Shown one piece after another: positions 1 to 11,336 of a DNA stretch of 64,000 nt. The stretch's first letter is position 1, and every line of letters begins with the position of its first letter. The translations under genes and the position numbers were made by a program. Below the pieces are notes generated by a model. That model was not told the DNA's origin. It saw only the letters and a list, made by a program, of their open reading frames with translations, and did no database searches. This stretch comes from Papaver somniferum (lineage: Eukaryota > Streptophyta > Magnoliopsida > Ranunculales > Papaveraceae): the NCBI RefSeq assembly GCF_003573695.1, contig NC_039360.1:66217911-66281910 (forward strand). Direction: 5' to 3'.

Positions 1-115
1 TTAGGTAAATGATACCAATGTTATTGTAGTACATTATTAAAATGGTTGCGTGATGGTACCGTCTATCTGAATTCGAATCTCGCCAGCATCAAATTCTTTA
101 TCGATTAAAAAAAAT
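1..115 (+). repeat. tRNA-derived SINE-like remnant, left edge
   Basis: The segment ends in a B-box-like stretch (GAATTCGAATCTC near 70-82) followed by GCCAGCATCAAATTCTTTA and an A-rich tail. The same arrangement occurs at 50328-50405, where it is GAGTTCGAAACTC then GCTAGCATCAATTTCTTTA. Two dispersed copies with a pol III B-box-like core and an A-rich end suggest a tRNA-derived SINE family. The 5' end is cut by the window or decayed. Confidence 0.45.
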
Positions 116-442
116 AGGGTAGATAATTAGAAGAATAATACAAAATCTATTGGAGATGTCCAAGCAGTTGACTCAACCAAAAATCTGATGAACGACACGA
201 TAATATGACTAATATAAACCGAAGTTGTAACATACCTTGCCAGAAATGTAAATGGATTAAGATGACAAAAGAATTTAGATCCGACAAATACTACTTCCAA
301 AAGTGAATGAATATGTTTTTGACATGTCCATGAATTTCGAGATTCACTCTTTTGACATTCAACTGTTGTGCATAGTTGTATTCTTTCTCGAGTCCAGATT
401 ATTTTGTACGTCGGATAGGATTATCCGTTCTAGACGTTGTTT
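116..442. other. Intergenic, nothing recognised
   Basis: AT-rich sequence without a persuasive reading frame, repeat or RNA on either strand. Confidence 0.5.
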
Positions 443-460
443 AAATTGTCGTTGTCTATA

Positions 461-670
461 ACCATCAGGGGTTAGCCCAGTTGGCCAGGAGTCTGACTCT
501 CAAATAGGAGGTCAGCAGTTCGATTCTCCGCTCAAACGTAATTATACTAACTTTAACATGGTTTCAGATGGGCCGAGTTTGAGTTTGCTCCTTGGGGAGT
601 AAGCCGGTGGCTATGCTGCCAGGGGCAGGACGGGCCTATGCCGTAGCATCAAAACAAAAAAAAAACAAAA
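461..670 (+). mobile_element. tRNA-derived SINE with 18-bp target-site duplication
   Basis: The head is tRNA-like, with an A box TAGCCCAGTTGG at 473-484 and a B box AGTTCGATTCT at 517-527, the internal pol III promoter. A unique body follows, ending in an A-rich tail from about 651. The 18-bp sequence AAATTGTCGTTGTCTATA occurs at 443-460 and again exactly at 671-688, a target-site duplication as made by LINE-type reverse transcription. The perfect duplication suggests a fairly young insertion. The SINE family is not recognised. Confidence 0.85.
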
Positions 671-688
671 AAATTGTCGTTGTCTATA

Positions 689-1826
689 TTTTTGTTTTGA
701 TTTTAATTTCTGCATATTGTCATGGACGAATATCATATATTTGCAAATTTCCTGTTCAGACCCACCTTTAGTGAAAAGATCAATGATGCTCGTTATTTAC
801 ACACCTTTTCTATGTCCCAATCTCCGAAAAAAATGCAATCATATCCTTGTCGATTTCCATGAATGTTAAATCACGGTTGTCTTCCTCGTCTTCGATGAAA
901 TTTTCATTCTTCAAATAAGCCCACAACATCTTACTATCATGTGATAGTAAAATGCCAATGGTACAATGCATCTATCAGAGTTCTTAACCTGATCAAAATC
1001 ATGCAACAAAATCTTAAAAAATGTGGTACCACTCTACTTTCTTTTTTCAGTATTTTATATTGTTTAAATTTTTGTAGGTCATATCCTTTTTTGTGCAGCA
1101 TTGATCTTTGCTTCCATCAAGGTTTACCTTAGCATAGAAATTTAATTACGTGCGTACACTCTTTCACACGAATTTCAATAAAATTCAGGGAACCTAAATG
1201 TAAAAACGCATTTTCAACCTCTAACGATTTTACTCAAAACTCGGCCAAATTGTTTTTGGTGGTGCTGATCCTGAACTGATAACTTACTGGGGTAGAAAAA
1301 ACAAAAAGCAAGGGAAATATTTCAAGCTCTGAAAAAAGTTTCATATTGCACTTACATTGGATTTCTCAATTATCCTCTGTAGGGGGTTCTTTTTGAGGTT
1401 TCTCTTGATACACAGCATTAAATTTTCTTTTAACTCACCCATAATGATTTTTCGATGAGTTTCTATGTGTTCATTAGTCCTGAAATACGATTAAATAATG
1501 GATTAACAAAATTTAAACTCTGAGAATGGAAAAAAAAACTCAGCATACCTAATCACCCACAAATCGCTATAGAGGTATCCATCCATCACTATGTCACCCG
1601 CTAGCATAGAATTTCATGGTGGGATTAACTCGATTGATATTAATTTATTACGCTCGAAGCAAACCTAGTTTTTCGATCAGTATGACGTTCTCCCCAATGC
1701 CTTCTTAATACACCTTGATTAGAGGTCGGCTAGCACCAAATCCATAATGAACATTGCAAGTCAAATATAAGATGAAACCAAATTGTAAATAACTTTATAA
1801 TATGGCATTGACAACTTAAATTACAG
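689..1826. other. Intergenic, no gene seen
   Basis: AT-rich DNA. The only open frame, at 941-1132 plus, is 63 codons long, resembles no family I know and has no splice context. Nothing else is supported. Confidence 0.5.
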
Positions 1827-1899
1827 TGCCATCTGTGGGAGTCGAACCCACAACTACATGTATGATAACCATGTGCTCTACCAGTTGAGCTAAGACAGC
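1827..1899 (-). tRNA. tRNA-Lys-like gene with altered anticodon (ATC), probably a pseudogene
   Basis: Read on the minus strand, the 73 nt fold as a complete cloverleaf. The acceptor stem 1893-1899 pairs with 1828-1834 including G-U pairs, the D arm has GCTC/GAGC, the T arm has GTGGG/CCCAC around TTCGACT, and the discriminator is A. The sequence follows plant nuclear tRNA-Lys(UUU) closely in the acceptor, D and T arms. The anticodon loop, however, is TTATCAT, putting ATC (plus 1864-1866) where Lys tRNAs have CTT or TTT, and the top anticodon-stem pair is a G-A mismatch. It is most simply a decayed tRNA-Lys copy. A recoded tRNA or a SINE head is possible, but I see no tail or target duplication. 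Confidence 0.6.
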
Positions 1900-3868
1900 A
1901 GTTTATTTTTCATACTTAGTGGTACATACCACAATGCCATCATGAATACATTATACATTTCATGCCACAAATGTTTGATTATATATTCTGTATCAAATAA
2001 GATGAGTTCCTATTCACAACTTGTGCAAAAGCACAATGCTTTTGTCTACTTTGGTTAAACGTGAAAACACATGTGGTAGTTTTCTCTTGAGAGTTATCAA
2101 AGCAAGCATTATGCTGAAACAGGCATGATGACATTAGCAGGGAACAGTGAAATTACTCATTTGGCACATGTAAACTCGATCAGGAGCTCACCTCCGGTTA
2201 TCAATCTGCAACTGATTATATACCATCAACACTAAATTGCATTAGTAAATTCGTAGGCTAATCAATCTGCAACCAAAACTTTAAACTTTCCAGTCCTACT
2301 CAAGAGAAAAGAAAATGTTGTAAGAGAAAAGTCTTCAATTCATTGTAACCAACAATAGTAACAATCACCTGAAAAATTACAGGCACATTGCAAACTTAGT
2401 TCAATGGTCCTGGAGTAAGGCTTGAGGTCAAAATACAGGGTATACCGAAATTATCTTTTGCAAGAGATTAACGGTTGTCAATCAGTCAAAATTTGTACAA
2501 CCCAACTTATAAAAGCATACTATGAAAATGCTCACCAAACGTAAACATATATGAACATTCCTTTGTATCTTCAGCTACATGGCTTATGTAGTGTTTCATT
2601 CTATCATTCATTAAATCCTGATAATTCCAAAAGATCTAGTTCAAATAAAAATATTCACATTAACAGTTTTCCAAATCAGTGATATGTATATATACGGAAT
2701 ACAAACATATGAATAGTTTGAGACGTTATGAATACTCCATAGTGTTAATTAGCTAGAATAACAATATACCACATCAGCCATATATATGAACATTTTAATT
2801 ATGAATAGTTAGGTACCTGGTGAGAACTCTAATGTTGCAATACTCGTTAAGACCTTGTCCAGACTCAAAGAGTTTATGCAGTTGCTCAACACTAAATTAA
2901 GATTTCTTTACGTAATCCAGCAATAACTATTCAGGGAGGTTTCATATAGTAGTTAGACAACATATTAAAAAGCTGCTTTTTGATGATGGTAGCATATGGT
3001 AGCACACAAATAATTATATTTGGAAGCGCATTGTCCAAGTATCTAAAATTGAAATACAAAATAATAACAGAGACTGTTAGGTACCAAAACTGGTACATGA
3101 GTCTTATTTCTTACCTACTTACACATTATGTTTATGTTGGTCTAAGCCATGCATTGGGACGTATGCAGAACTGAGTATCCATGCATTAGGATTAAGAAGA
3201 ACTACCTCGATAAAAAAGGTCGTGATGATTTTATGTTCCTCCAAACGATGTATTAGGCTTTGAGAAAACTTAATATCCACCGCATCTGAAGTGTTGAACC
3301 TTAAGAAAAATTTACCCTCTAAGAATTTTCAGATCACCCAAAAGAAATCGCAATTGGGTAAGCCTTCATAGGTACACTCCATCAAGTAAATTACAATTTA
3401 CCATGCAACAGATCACCCAAAAGAAACAACTGGGATTGCATAAAATGAGATTAAAAGGATAAGAACATGTATTTGATTATGGAGACACGCACATTTCCAA
3501 GGCCTTCTTCAGTCATAGCAACATTGGTAAAAATTTAGCAGTAATGCCTGGGATTAAACTGACCATAGGTAAGATGTAAAAAATTAGGTTCACGTTTTAC
3601 ATACATGATCACCAACCAATGCAGAACAAAAGTGTCAGTACAAATAAACAAACACCTGACATATGATCAAGTTTAGATCTTATGCAAGATATAAAAAAAA
3701 TCATAGCAAAATACAGACAGACATATACACACACACAGATCAACAATCAACAATCCAATATCCTAAAACCAAAACAACAAAAGTAATTATTGGTGAATGA
3801 TTACTAACGTAAGAAAAAGGAAGTAACTAAAACATAGAAAAAGTAGCAGAAGGCAGAAGCAGTATATT
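1900..3868. other. Intergenic, nothing recognised
   Basis: AT-rich sequence. The frame at 2980-3174 plus has no recognisable features. No tRNA, repeat or exon could be supported. Confidence 0.45.
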
Positions 3869-4090
3869 TTAATAAATCAACCTAATAGAAGGCAGTTGGG
3901 TTGCACTGAGAGATACTGCTAGTTCGAAGTAGCCACACCTGATTTTAAGCTTGTGTAATTTTGTGAAGCAATTTGCAAACTCCAAGAGTCCAGTTTCAGA
4001 CTGTCCAACATTACCTAGCATGAAACACCTAATATTGTGCCCGTAATATTCAGTATAACCAAGTCCTAAAATGTTCACACCTCCAGTACA
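3869..4090 (-). pseudogene. COI1-like F-box/LRR (jasmonate receptor) C-terminal fragment
   Basis: The minus-strand translation contains GGVNILGLGYTEYYGHNIR, then FMLGNVGQSETGLLEF, then KLHKLKIRCGYFE and ATQLPSIRLIY before a stop at 3869-3871. This follows, in order, the C-terminal leucine-rich repeats of COI1, the SCF F-box subunit that senses jasmonoyl-isoleucine. COI1 has about 590 residues; here only about 70 are alignable. The frame stops right after PSIRLIY, where COI1 continues for roughly another 70 residues, and neither the F-box nor earlier repeats are seen in the flanks. Key repeat positions have changed (CFTKLHK, SLSATQLPS). It is a dead fragment, captured or left by decay. The family assignment is from memory of conserved motifs. 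Confidence 0.6.
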
Positions 4091-4168
4091 CATGGAAGGT
4101 CCAATGTTCCCTTTAAAATTCACATTACATAATAAGCATGCACAATTAAAATAGAATTGAGATATTAC

Positions 4169-4210
4169 CTTGACGCAACTCAAACACCATGTTGGCAAAA
4201 TTTCTAACTA
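4169..4210 (-). other. Possible short coding exon of unknown gene
   Basis: The 42-bp minus-strand stretch has a TTTTCAG acceptor upstream and AAG|GTAATA donor downstream, and reads (x)VRNFANMVFELRQ. It lies just upstream, on the same strand, of the COI1-like fragment but does not match COI1. It is too short to assign and could be chance. Confidence 0.25.
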
Positions 4211-5402
4211 CTGAAAACAAACAGATGACTATGACAAATGGGGATTTATGAAGCAAACATCCGATTGGTAAGTCTTAGAAAGTCAATCAGGCAGCTGCAG
4301 AAGATAAATGTAATATATTGTACCTTATATTTAACATGAATTGCAAAAAGAGTAGTCTTATAACTATTAAGAGGTTGCATTGGTTGAAGATTGAATGTTC
4401 ATTAAGTATCTTGACCAACCTGCTGGTCTCAAACTTGAATATTCCAGTCTTGAGGTGTAAAATCTTCTTCAGTTCCCAATTCACAGCTCTGTTTCTCCCT
4501 CCGTTGAATATTCCATCCTTGAGGTATAACTTATTACTACCAAAGTATATAATGCCACAATAACTAATAAACTATTATTGTAAATACTTAAATTCAAGAA
4601 GGAAAATGAGATGGTTCTGATTCATAGTTGGTTATATAAAAATCCTAACAGACAAACCTGATAAGTCACCACGCCTCAAATGCACATGACACAACAACTT
4701 GGGTCAGTCACCATGCCTCAAATGTACAACAGTGTAGTCCTTATCTGAATAATAACAAAACTTATCAAGGGCCTGCTTTCATCAACGACAACATATTGAT
4801 CTAACCCTACATATGAATCACCATTTTTAAACTTACCTGAAATGGAACCTCTTATATATTCAAATCACCATAAACAAAATGTGAATAACAAATAGTCTCA
4901 CTTCAAAGGAAGAAGTTCCTAATTTAGTCACAAAATAAAAATAGCTGCTATAGAGATGCTCCGTAAGAAAGTCTCCAACCACCTGTCTCTCAAAATTTTC
5001 AATATCTGATGTTTAGAATAGAACCGTTGTTTGTACAAACAAATTTGTATCCTATGAATCTTTCTAGCTAAAATCATTGAATGATGAAAGAATATTGTTG
5101 AGTATGTTACACAATTGATATATTCAAATATAAACAACTGATCAGAACATAATATTACATATTGAATTGATATATCCAGAACTTAAAAATTAATCAATGA
5201 AGTTATTAAAATTGACCATCCTCCAAAAAATGCATAAAACCAAAAACACCCCAGCTTAACAAAAAATCCAACAAGCGTAAGTTACCCCTTCATAAAATTT
5301 CAGTGTTCCCTAATTTATTAGTCATCACAATATATATATGTGTGTGTGTGTGTAGCCTCCAAACCCGAGAAGGATGTCAGTATAGCAGCTAAATTTACTT
5401 AC
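4211..5402. repeat. Intergenic with a TA/TG microsatellite at 5330-5353
   Basis: No gene is recognised. At 5330-5353 there is a compound dinucleotide run, (TA)n followed by (TG)n. A minus-strand stretch near 4925-5010 can be read as an exon-like IENFERQVVGDFLTEHL but has no clear boundaries or homology. Confidence 0.5.
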
Positions 5403-5516
5403 CTCTCAGTTACTGAAGAAACCCTTTGTTTAATGATGTTTGCGCCTACACGAATTGCTGATTTTGCTCTAGCTTCCACGCCGACTACTTTTTCTTGATA
5501 AGCAATTTGTTCTTGT
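5403..5516 (-). other. Likely coding exon of an unrecognised gene
   Basis: On the minus strand a CCAG acceptor precedes 114 bp open throughout, ending GAGAG|GTAAGT, a strong donor. The reading frame gives a charged helical peptide beginning QEQIAYQEKVVGVEAR and ending IIKQRVSSVTE. Splice signals at both ends plus amphipathic composition argue for a real or former exon. I do not recognise the family and find no convincing partner exons in the flanks, so it may be a captured or stranded exon. Confidence 0.4.
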
Positions 5517-7216
5517 CTGGACCATAGCCGTACACAGAAAAACAGAAATTAGCTATTTCGTAGTGCCTTTATAAATCTCTTGAATGGGAAATCAAATCCC
5601 TACAGCTTACCCAATAATCAGCATTCTGAAAACAAACTGTAAACAGATGGTCAAGTAGTTTGAAACTTACTAAATTCTATTCTAGTTTTGACATCAAGAA
5701 ACAAAGAGGGTTGGCTTGGTCTCCGTTATTTATATCTAGAACAGTTAAACTACTTTTTCAACATTTAGGACAATGTATCTAGCGGGTGATTCAGTAATCT
5801 AAGAAGAAAATGGTAATTAACACTTCTTAAATTTTCAAGTTCATGAATCTCCAGGGGCAATTTCATTCATGCAGGTAATAGTGAAGTCGACAAATTCAGG
5901 AATATTATCTGTGAACTTAATAAGGCAATTCTTCAATCATTTTTAGTGGCAAATGAGTTTTAAAACCTTGGACTAAAAGTAGGAACTTATGAAGGAAGCA
6001 ATCATATACTTCACAGATTATGAATCACTACCAAGAAATAAAGAACCTAATGGAGCAATCATATACCTCAAAGCTAAACCAATTAAAAAGAATTCAAGAT
6101 TTCCTCAGAAAAGCATATCCGGAAGGTTTTGCTGCAATCTTCATATCGATAAAGCATTAATGCCTTATCTTGAAAAAAGTCATCTCGATCCCTGTGCCAG
6201 TAAGAGTCGTGAGTCAAAAGTTGTCCTAAGATAAATGATAGATACTTTCGAACAGCCTCTGTTCATACCAAATTTTTCTATAAGTCAGTTTTAATAAACC
6301 TAAGGGCTTCATGCTGGCCATGACAGTGATAGCTGCAAAAGCTATCCTGAACGGAAGTGTTATTCCACAATATAAGCAGAGTGAAGCTACTGTAGATTCT
6401 TTTGCATACCAAATTGGATTAGTCTGAACATCTGTTGTATAGTCCACTGATGAGTTTCACATACGAATTTGATTGCATAGATTAAAAACCAACCATCCAG
6501 ATACCAACTTATCTGGAACTGAAACACCCATAAAAATTTTACATGAGACGAAGCAATAACATCCTAAGCTTAAAATAGAATGGCATAAATTTGTTATAGC
6601 AATAGAAATTGGGGAATATTTATCAAGATTGGTTATATCAAAAGTGATACAAACTGGATTTACTGGAAATTGAATTCAGATTTTCCCTAGTGCAGTTCCC
6701 AGTAATATAGAGAGGGAGAAAAAAGACGGATTAACATAAGTCATACCTTATTAAGCAATGAGTGAAACTGCCTGGTAAGATTAACCACCAATCCAATCTG
6801 CTTCTCTTCCCTATAATATAATAAGAATCTAAATTGGTCCAATACAGGAAAAGAGAAATCATTAATACCTTTTATTATTTGAAGTGATGAGTTCAAACCC
6901 CAGCTGTGTTCGAAGAAATCAAATCCCTCTATGAAAAAATTTGAAAAGATGGAGAAGAATACGATGTCGTCTTGCAATTCTTTCTCTGGGTCCTAAAGGC
7001 TTTGGAAGTGGGAACGATGGAAAAAAAAAGTTTGATTTATCAGTGCAAGCAAGCGTTTGTCACTTGTTTCTATGCTCTTTCCACCTACAAAAATCAACCA
7101 ATCAAACGCAATTCTAGGGTTTCTGTGAAGAGAGAAACTGAAACGCAGAGGTAGAAAGAAAACCCAATAAAAACTGGAAAGAGAAAATCGACGATGGAAA
7201 ATCTCGTTTTATTTGC
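5517..7216. other. Intergenic, weak coding-like traces only
   Basis: Minus-strand frames at 6226-6447 and 6741-6977 are hydrophobic, without family motifs. The second ends next to plausible splice signals but resembles nothing I know. From about 7090 to 7216 the minus strand is pyrimidine-rich and contains AAACCCTAG, typical of a plant 5' leader below the promoter-like repeat that follows. Confidence 0.4.
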
Positions 7217-7378
7217 TTTTTTTTCTCCCATCGTTTTAAATAAATGTGTCCCCCTATCATTCCCAGTCGTCCAAGTCAAATGAAATCCAGACGCTCCCGA
7301 CCGCGAGATAACAATTTTCGGCGAATCCTGTCCATTCTTTGACTCTTTGATCAAGGAGTCAAACACCACCTTTTTTTA
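7217..7378 (-). promoter_or_regulatory. Promoter-like repeat, copy A
   Basis: About 162 bp nearly repeated at 9583-9744, roughly 87% identical by eye and in the same orientation. Read on the minus strand it has a TATA-like TTATTTAAAACG, then GATGGGAGAAAAAA and a pyrimidine-rich leader, as in a plant core promoter with 5' UTR. Which gene it served is unknown; debris of several genes lies downstream on the same strand. It could also be part of an undescribed repeat family. Confidence 0.4.
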
Positions 7379-8176
7379 TAACTATTATTATTATATAAAT
7401 CAGTGATAGAGTCAGATAATAAGACATTAATGTTTTGCCAGTAATACGTTGCAATCGATGACCGCTCAGAAAACTATAATTTAACAAATCGAATTGTATA
7501 GATTAGTACATTCTAATTTAACCAACTGGAATTACTGAACCTTTATCTAGATTTGTTCAGTTCCATATGCTCCATTATTCAATAGTTTAGATACTTAAAT
7601 TTCAATATGATGAATGGTTTGGATTTCAACAATTATTTTATTGCATGGTATATACAGGGAAGACGTGAAATCAACACAATCCAAAATTCATGAAATCAAC
7701 ATAAAAAATTGATGACAGACCAAATTCAAGGAGAAATGTCACCTTTCTTCTCATTTTCAATGCAGAGTCTTCTGATTCTTCTTATTAATCTCGAGTGGAT
7801 GGATGAACGCAAAAAGGCGAGAATACAAAGATGTTGCAGGAATTGACTGATCAGTTGTTCTGCAAAAATATCCCATAACAGATGAAGTAAAGATACGTCA
7901 ATTTGTACACAAAACGTATGTAGGTTCAATTCTTCCTACTTATGGAAGGGCAGTGTCATACTGAAACCGGGTGCAGAATAAGGATGCAAAATACCCCGCT
8001 TCTATGTTAAATATACAACCAAACATCCAAAGAGAAGAAATAATCTAGGATTCCTTCAAAAATACATATGTGTTTGATTAGTTAGGGATTGATAAGAAGA
8101 AAACAATAAAACACCAAATAAGAACAGGAGATAGATAAAAATTAAAAAGAAAACCCTAGAATTTGTGCTTACTAAC
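7379..8176. other. Intergenic, nothing recognised
   Basis: AT-rich. The minus-strand frame 7726-7929 has no recognisable motif. Confidence 0.45.
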
Positions 8177-8846
8177 CTAGTCTCGATCTTTCTTCTCATA
8201 TTAATTCTTCACATCTCTTATCTTCGACGGAATTTTTGAAAGGAGCACAGAACTCATTGACGGCGATGATTATAGCTAGTTTTGTAGTTCCTAAAAGAGA
8301 TTGTGGGGAAAAAAATGAATAAGATGGGAATTGCGACATAGAATATGGGAATATGTACTGTATAAGGTCAATACAGTTCTTTTACCTTCGAAACTCTTGT
8401 CGAGACTCGAGATTACCAGTTCGTTTGAAGATTCGATCAAAGTGAGGCCTGCAGTAAAGCACTCCTCCTTCAGAGGAATTGAAGTTGCCAAGCTACATAT
8501 AACACAAAAAGAAGCAATTCAGATTAAAATTTGAAACAAAATGAGACAACTTGATGATTAAAATTAACAATGCTTAATAGAATATTGCACCTACCGGGTT
8601 CAATTCACAAAACTAATAATATCATTGAATTCCGAAAGAGAAGAAAATATTTTAAGGTATCCTAGGATGCGCTCTCTTTACTGATATAAATCAAATGTCC
8701 TACGATCCCATAAAATTAATGGCAGAATAGCAAATCAATAATACCTTAAGGCGAAACACATTTTTCAATTGAAGATCATTATGTGTGTGTGTTTATATTA
8801 CCTTAAGGGTGCCTTTGCAGTGGTGGCATCCAAAGCAAGCCACCAA
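8177..8846 (-). pseudogene. WLIM-type LIM-domain protein, broken fragment
   Basis: Three exon remnants lie in order on the minus strand. Exon a, 8802-8846, has acceptor CAG and donor AAG|GTAATA and reads LVACFGCHHCKGTLK, the middle of a plant LIM1 domain. Exon b, 8386-8492, reads NFNSSEGGVLYCRPHFDR then FKRTGN, the end of LIM1. In it an extra 3 bp and a 7-bp near-duplication in TCTCGAGTCTCGA around 8400 shift the frame before SLDKSFEG. Exon c, 8177-8290, begins GTTKLAI after an AG acceptor and decays into stops. Plant LIM proteins are about 190-residue, two-LIM actin-bundling proteins; here the N-terminal zinc ligands and LIM2 are missing. The frameshift and losses make it non-functional. Confidence 0.7.
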
Positions 8847-9582
8847 CTGCACATCAATAAATCAAAAATTTAACAATCCAGAAGATGAAATCCAGTAATC
8901 TATCACTCAATTGCACTAAAGGTACGAATCATTCCAGTTCCTTGACGTCAATGATTTGAGTTGTTGTGGAAAAACTGATGGAAACCCATATTTAGGCCTT
9001 TTATATGGTGAAATCTGCATAATACACACTGAAATCGTTCAGAACTATGAAATAATCATTATCGACCTGTGATAAAACCAAATAAACAACAACAAAAAGG
9101 TTAACATATATTAATTTAAGATAAGATCAAGTACACCATGCATCTTGCTTCAATCTTTGTGTTTTAGGTCTGAACAACTCCCAAATCATTCCCTGTTAGA
9201 TTTTGATTTGGGAATTTTGATAAGAGTTGAGCAAAGAACCCTAAACGAGATCAAAGATTATCTGAAATTAAAAAGAAAAAAATCAAAGAATATCTGAAAT
9301 TGAAACGACAAAAAAGTTAACCTATACAGATTTAAGAGAAAATCAAACAAATCCCAGGTCTTGCTTCAAACTTTGTGTTTTAGTTCTTAACAACGCCGGA
9401 AGATCAGATCCAACGCCATGACTATCATCACTACTTTACGTATTTCAATTTCATGTTTATTACACTTTGATTTGGAATTTTTTTAAGAAAAATGGTTTTG
9501 GTTGAGGCAGAGATAGAGAGGAACAGACCGAGAAAGATGAAAGAAAGAAGAGAAAGAGGAGAGAGAAGATTGATTTTTTTGA
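8847..9582. other. Intergenic; pyrimidine-rich leader-like end on minus strand
   Basis: No first exon for the LIM remnant is found. From about 9490 to 9582 the minus strand is a long CT-rich tract that would be the 5' leader below promoter-like copy B. Confidence 0.4.
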
Positions 9583-9744
9583 TTTTTTTTCTCCCATCGT
9601 TTTAAATAAGTGTGGCCCCCTATCATTCCCAGCCGTCCAAGTCAAACGAAATCCGGATGATCCCGACCGCGAGATGACCCTCTCCGGCCAATCCTGTCCA
9701 CTCTTGACTCTTTGATCAAGGAGACAAACACCACCTTTTTTTAT
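9583..9744 (-). promoter_or_regulatory. Promoter-like repeat, copy B
   Basis: Second copy of the repeat at 7217-7378, same orientation, sharing the TATA-like motif, the GATGGGAG segment and the distal TTTGATCAAGGAG motif. It lies about 0.7 kb upstream of the LIM remnant on the same strand. Its distal 48 bp (9711-9758) occur a third time, perfectly, at 11337-11384. Confidence 0.4.
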
Positions 9745-9758
9745 TACAGTGATTTGGT

Positions 9759-11334
9759 TGATAGACGCATTTATGTGTCTAATATATCTCATTTGTATAT
9801 ATTGTTAGTGCTCGATATCGTACTTATTTGGTTATTTTATTTATTTGTAGGTGTTTTTGGAAGAATAAGGCTTTGTGGCGAAATTGGCTAAAAAGTGGTT
9901 TTTGCGCTCGTGGAAAAAATAACTATACGGACTCTCACTTTGGATAAGGGGTAACCTAATTACTAAGGGGTGACCCATTTCCAGGCATCTGCTAAAGGGA
10001 GACCGGAACTGGATAGGGGGAGGTCATCTTCAAAATTCAAAACAGATATTGGCGGGGAAAAAAGACAGCAGTTTTTGAGCAGAGATTTGAGCGACTTAGG
10101 AGGAGATTCAATGGGCATATTTGGTACCTACGGACTCTAGAAGATATTACAAGCCCAGTACAATCAATTGGACCCGGAAAATTGGGCTGGAATACCCGTG
10201 AGAAGCAAAGAAAGGGAAAACAGAGTACGTGTTCTCTGTTGGGTTTTTAGAAAATTTTTGAGAGATTTCTGGAGGACTTTGACGCTGGATTAACATGTAC
10301 ATGGTCCTATTCAAGATTATGGAAGAGTTTGGTAGCTATTTTATAGCCAACAACACGTGAAAAAGCTCAACAGAAGCGATTATCGTTTCAACTGCATGAG
10401 AAGAAGAAAAAGAATAATCGCATATTTAGTCGAGATTTATGGATCTGTTGGGCTATATAAGTGTTGGTTTACATCAAAGAAAAGTTTAGAAAGTTTTAGA
10501 AACCTTTAGGAGAGAGTTTAGAGTCCAGGAGAGCCGAGGAGAAGCGATTACAGAGAAGACAGTGCTGCTGCTGCTGCTGCCATTGAAGAGCTTCAAGAAC
10601 ACGAAGAACAGACTCGCAGAGTCAGTCGTTCTTCAACAGTCTTAAACAGCAGTATCCGTGTTCTTCATTACAGCAGTACCGAAGTGTCGTTCTTCAACAG
10701 TGCAAACAGCGAACTCGCTGTGTCGTTTTTATACAGCACTTGTGTTGTATCGATTATTTTCAGCACTTACCCTTTTGTAACAGTGACGCTGTAACATTAT
10801 TACAGCGTTACAAACTTCAATTATCAATTATTTTCATCAATAAAAACACTTATTTAGCCATGAATACATCTTGTGAGTGTGTTTTCGGGATGAAGAGCTA
10901 AACCCATTAGCCAAGGCGACGGAGGAAGCCATTGTTCCACATTAATTGGTATAATTCTAATTTTACTATTTATTTGCAATATTATTATTTGATTATTTGG
11001 ATGGAATTGGAATTGAAATAATAGTTTTTATTGAATAGTTGTGAATTAATTTGATGAAGCATGCTGGGTTTTAAAAACTTTTGATGTTTTGTACTCTTTG
11101 ATTACAATTATTACTTCAAAAATATATTTGAGGCAAATAGTATAATTATTTTTAAAGATAGAATTGCATGAATATTATTTAGAGTTTACTATTTATTTGG
11201 TCAATGGTGGAATCCTAGTCTTGGTATTTTTCTCTAAAGCTTTGAATTATTTATTTGCTTGTTTAATTTAAATTTGAAAATTGTTTCCTTCACAAGTCTG
11301 AAAAAACCCCTTTTTACCACTACAACTACAATCA
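9759..11334 (+). mobile_element. Probable solo LTR, Ty3/gypsy-like
   Basis: The 1576-bp block begins TGATAGACGC and ends ACAATCA, the usual TG...CA of an LTR. It contains a TATA box (GGGCTATATAAG near 10450), a (CTG)6 run near 10563 and an AATAAA near 10840 followed by ACTTATTTAGCCATGAA, the layout of promoter then poly(A) signal inside an LTR. No internal domain or primer site follows, so it would be a solo LTR. A normal 5-bp target duplication is not seen; instead a 48-bp perfect direct repeat flanks it. Assignment to the Tat/Ogre-like gypsy group is an impression. Confidence 0.6.
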
Positions 11335-11336
11335 CT

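Noticed and set aside
10563..10580. (CTG)6 run as an expanded trinucleotide locus
   Set aside because: Short and inside the LTR-like block; no coding frame.
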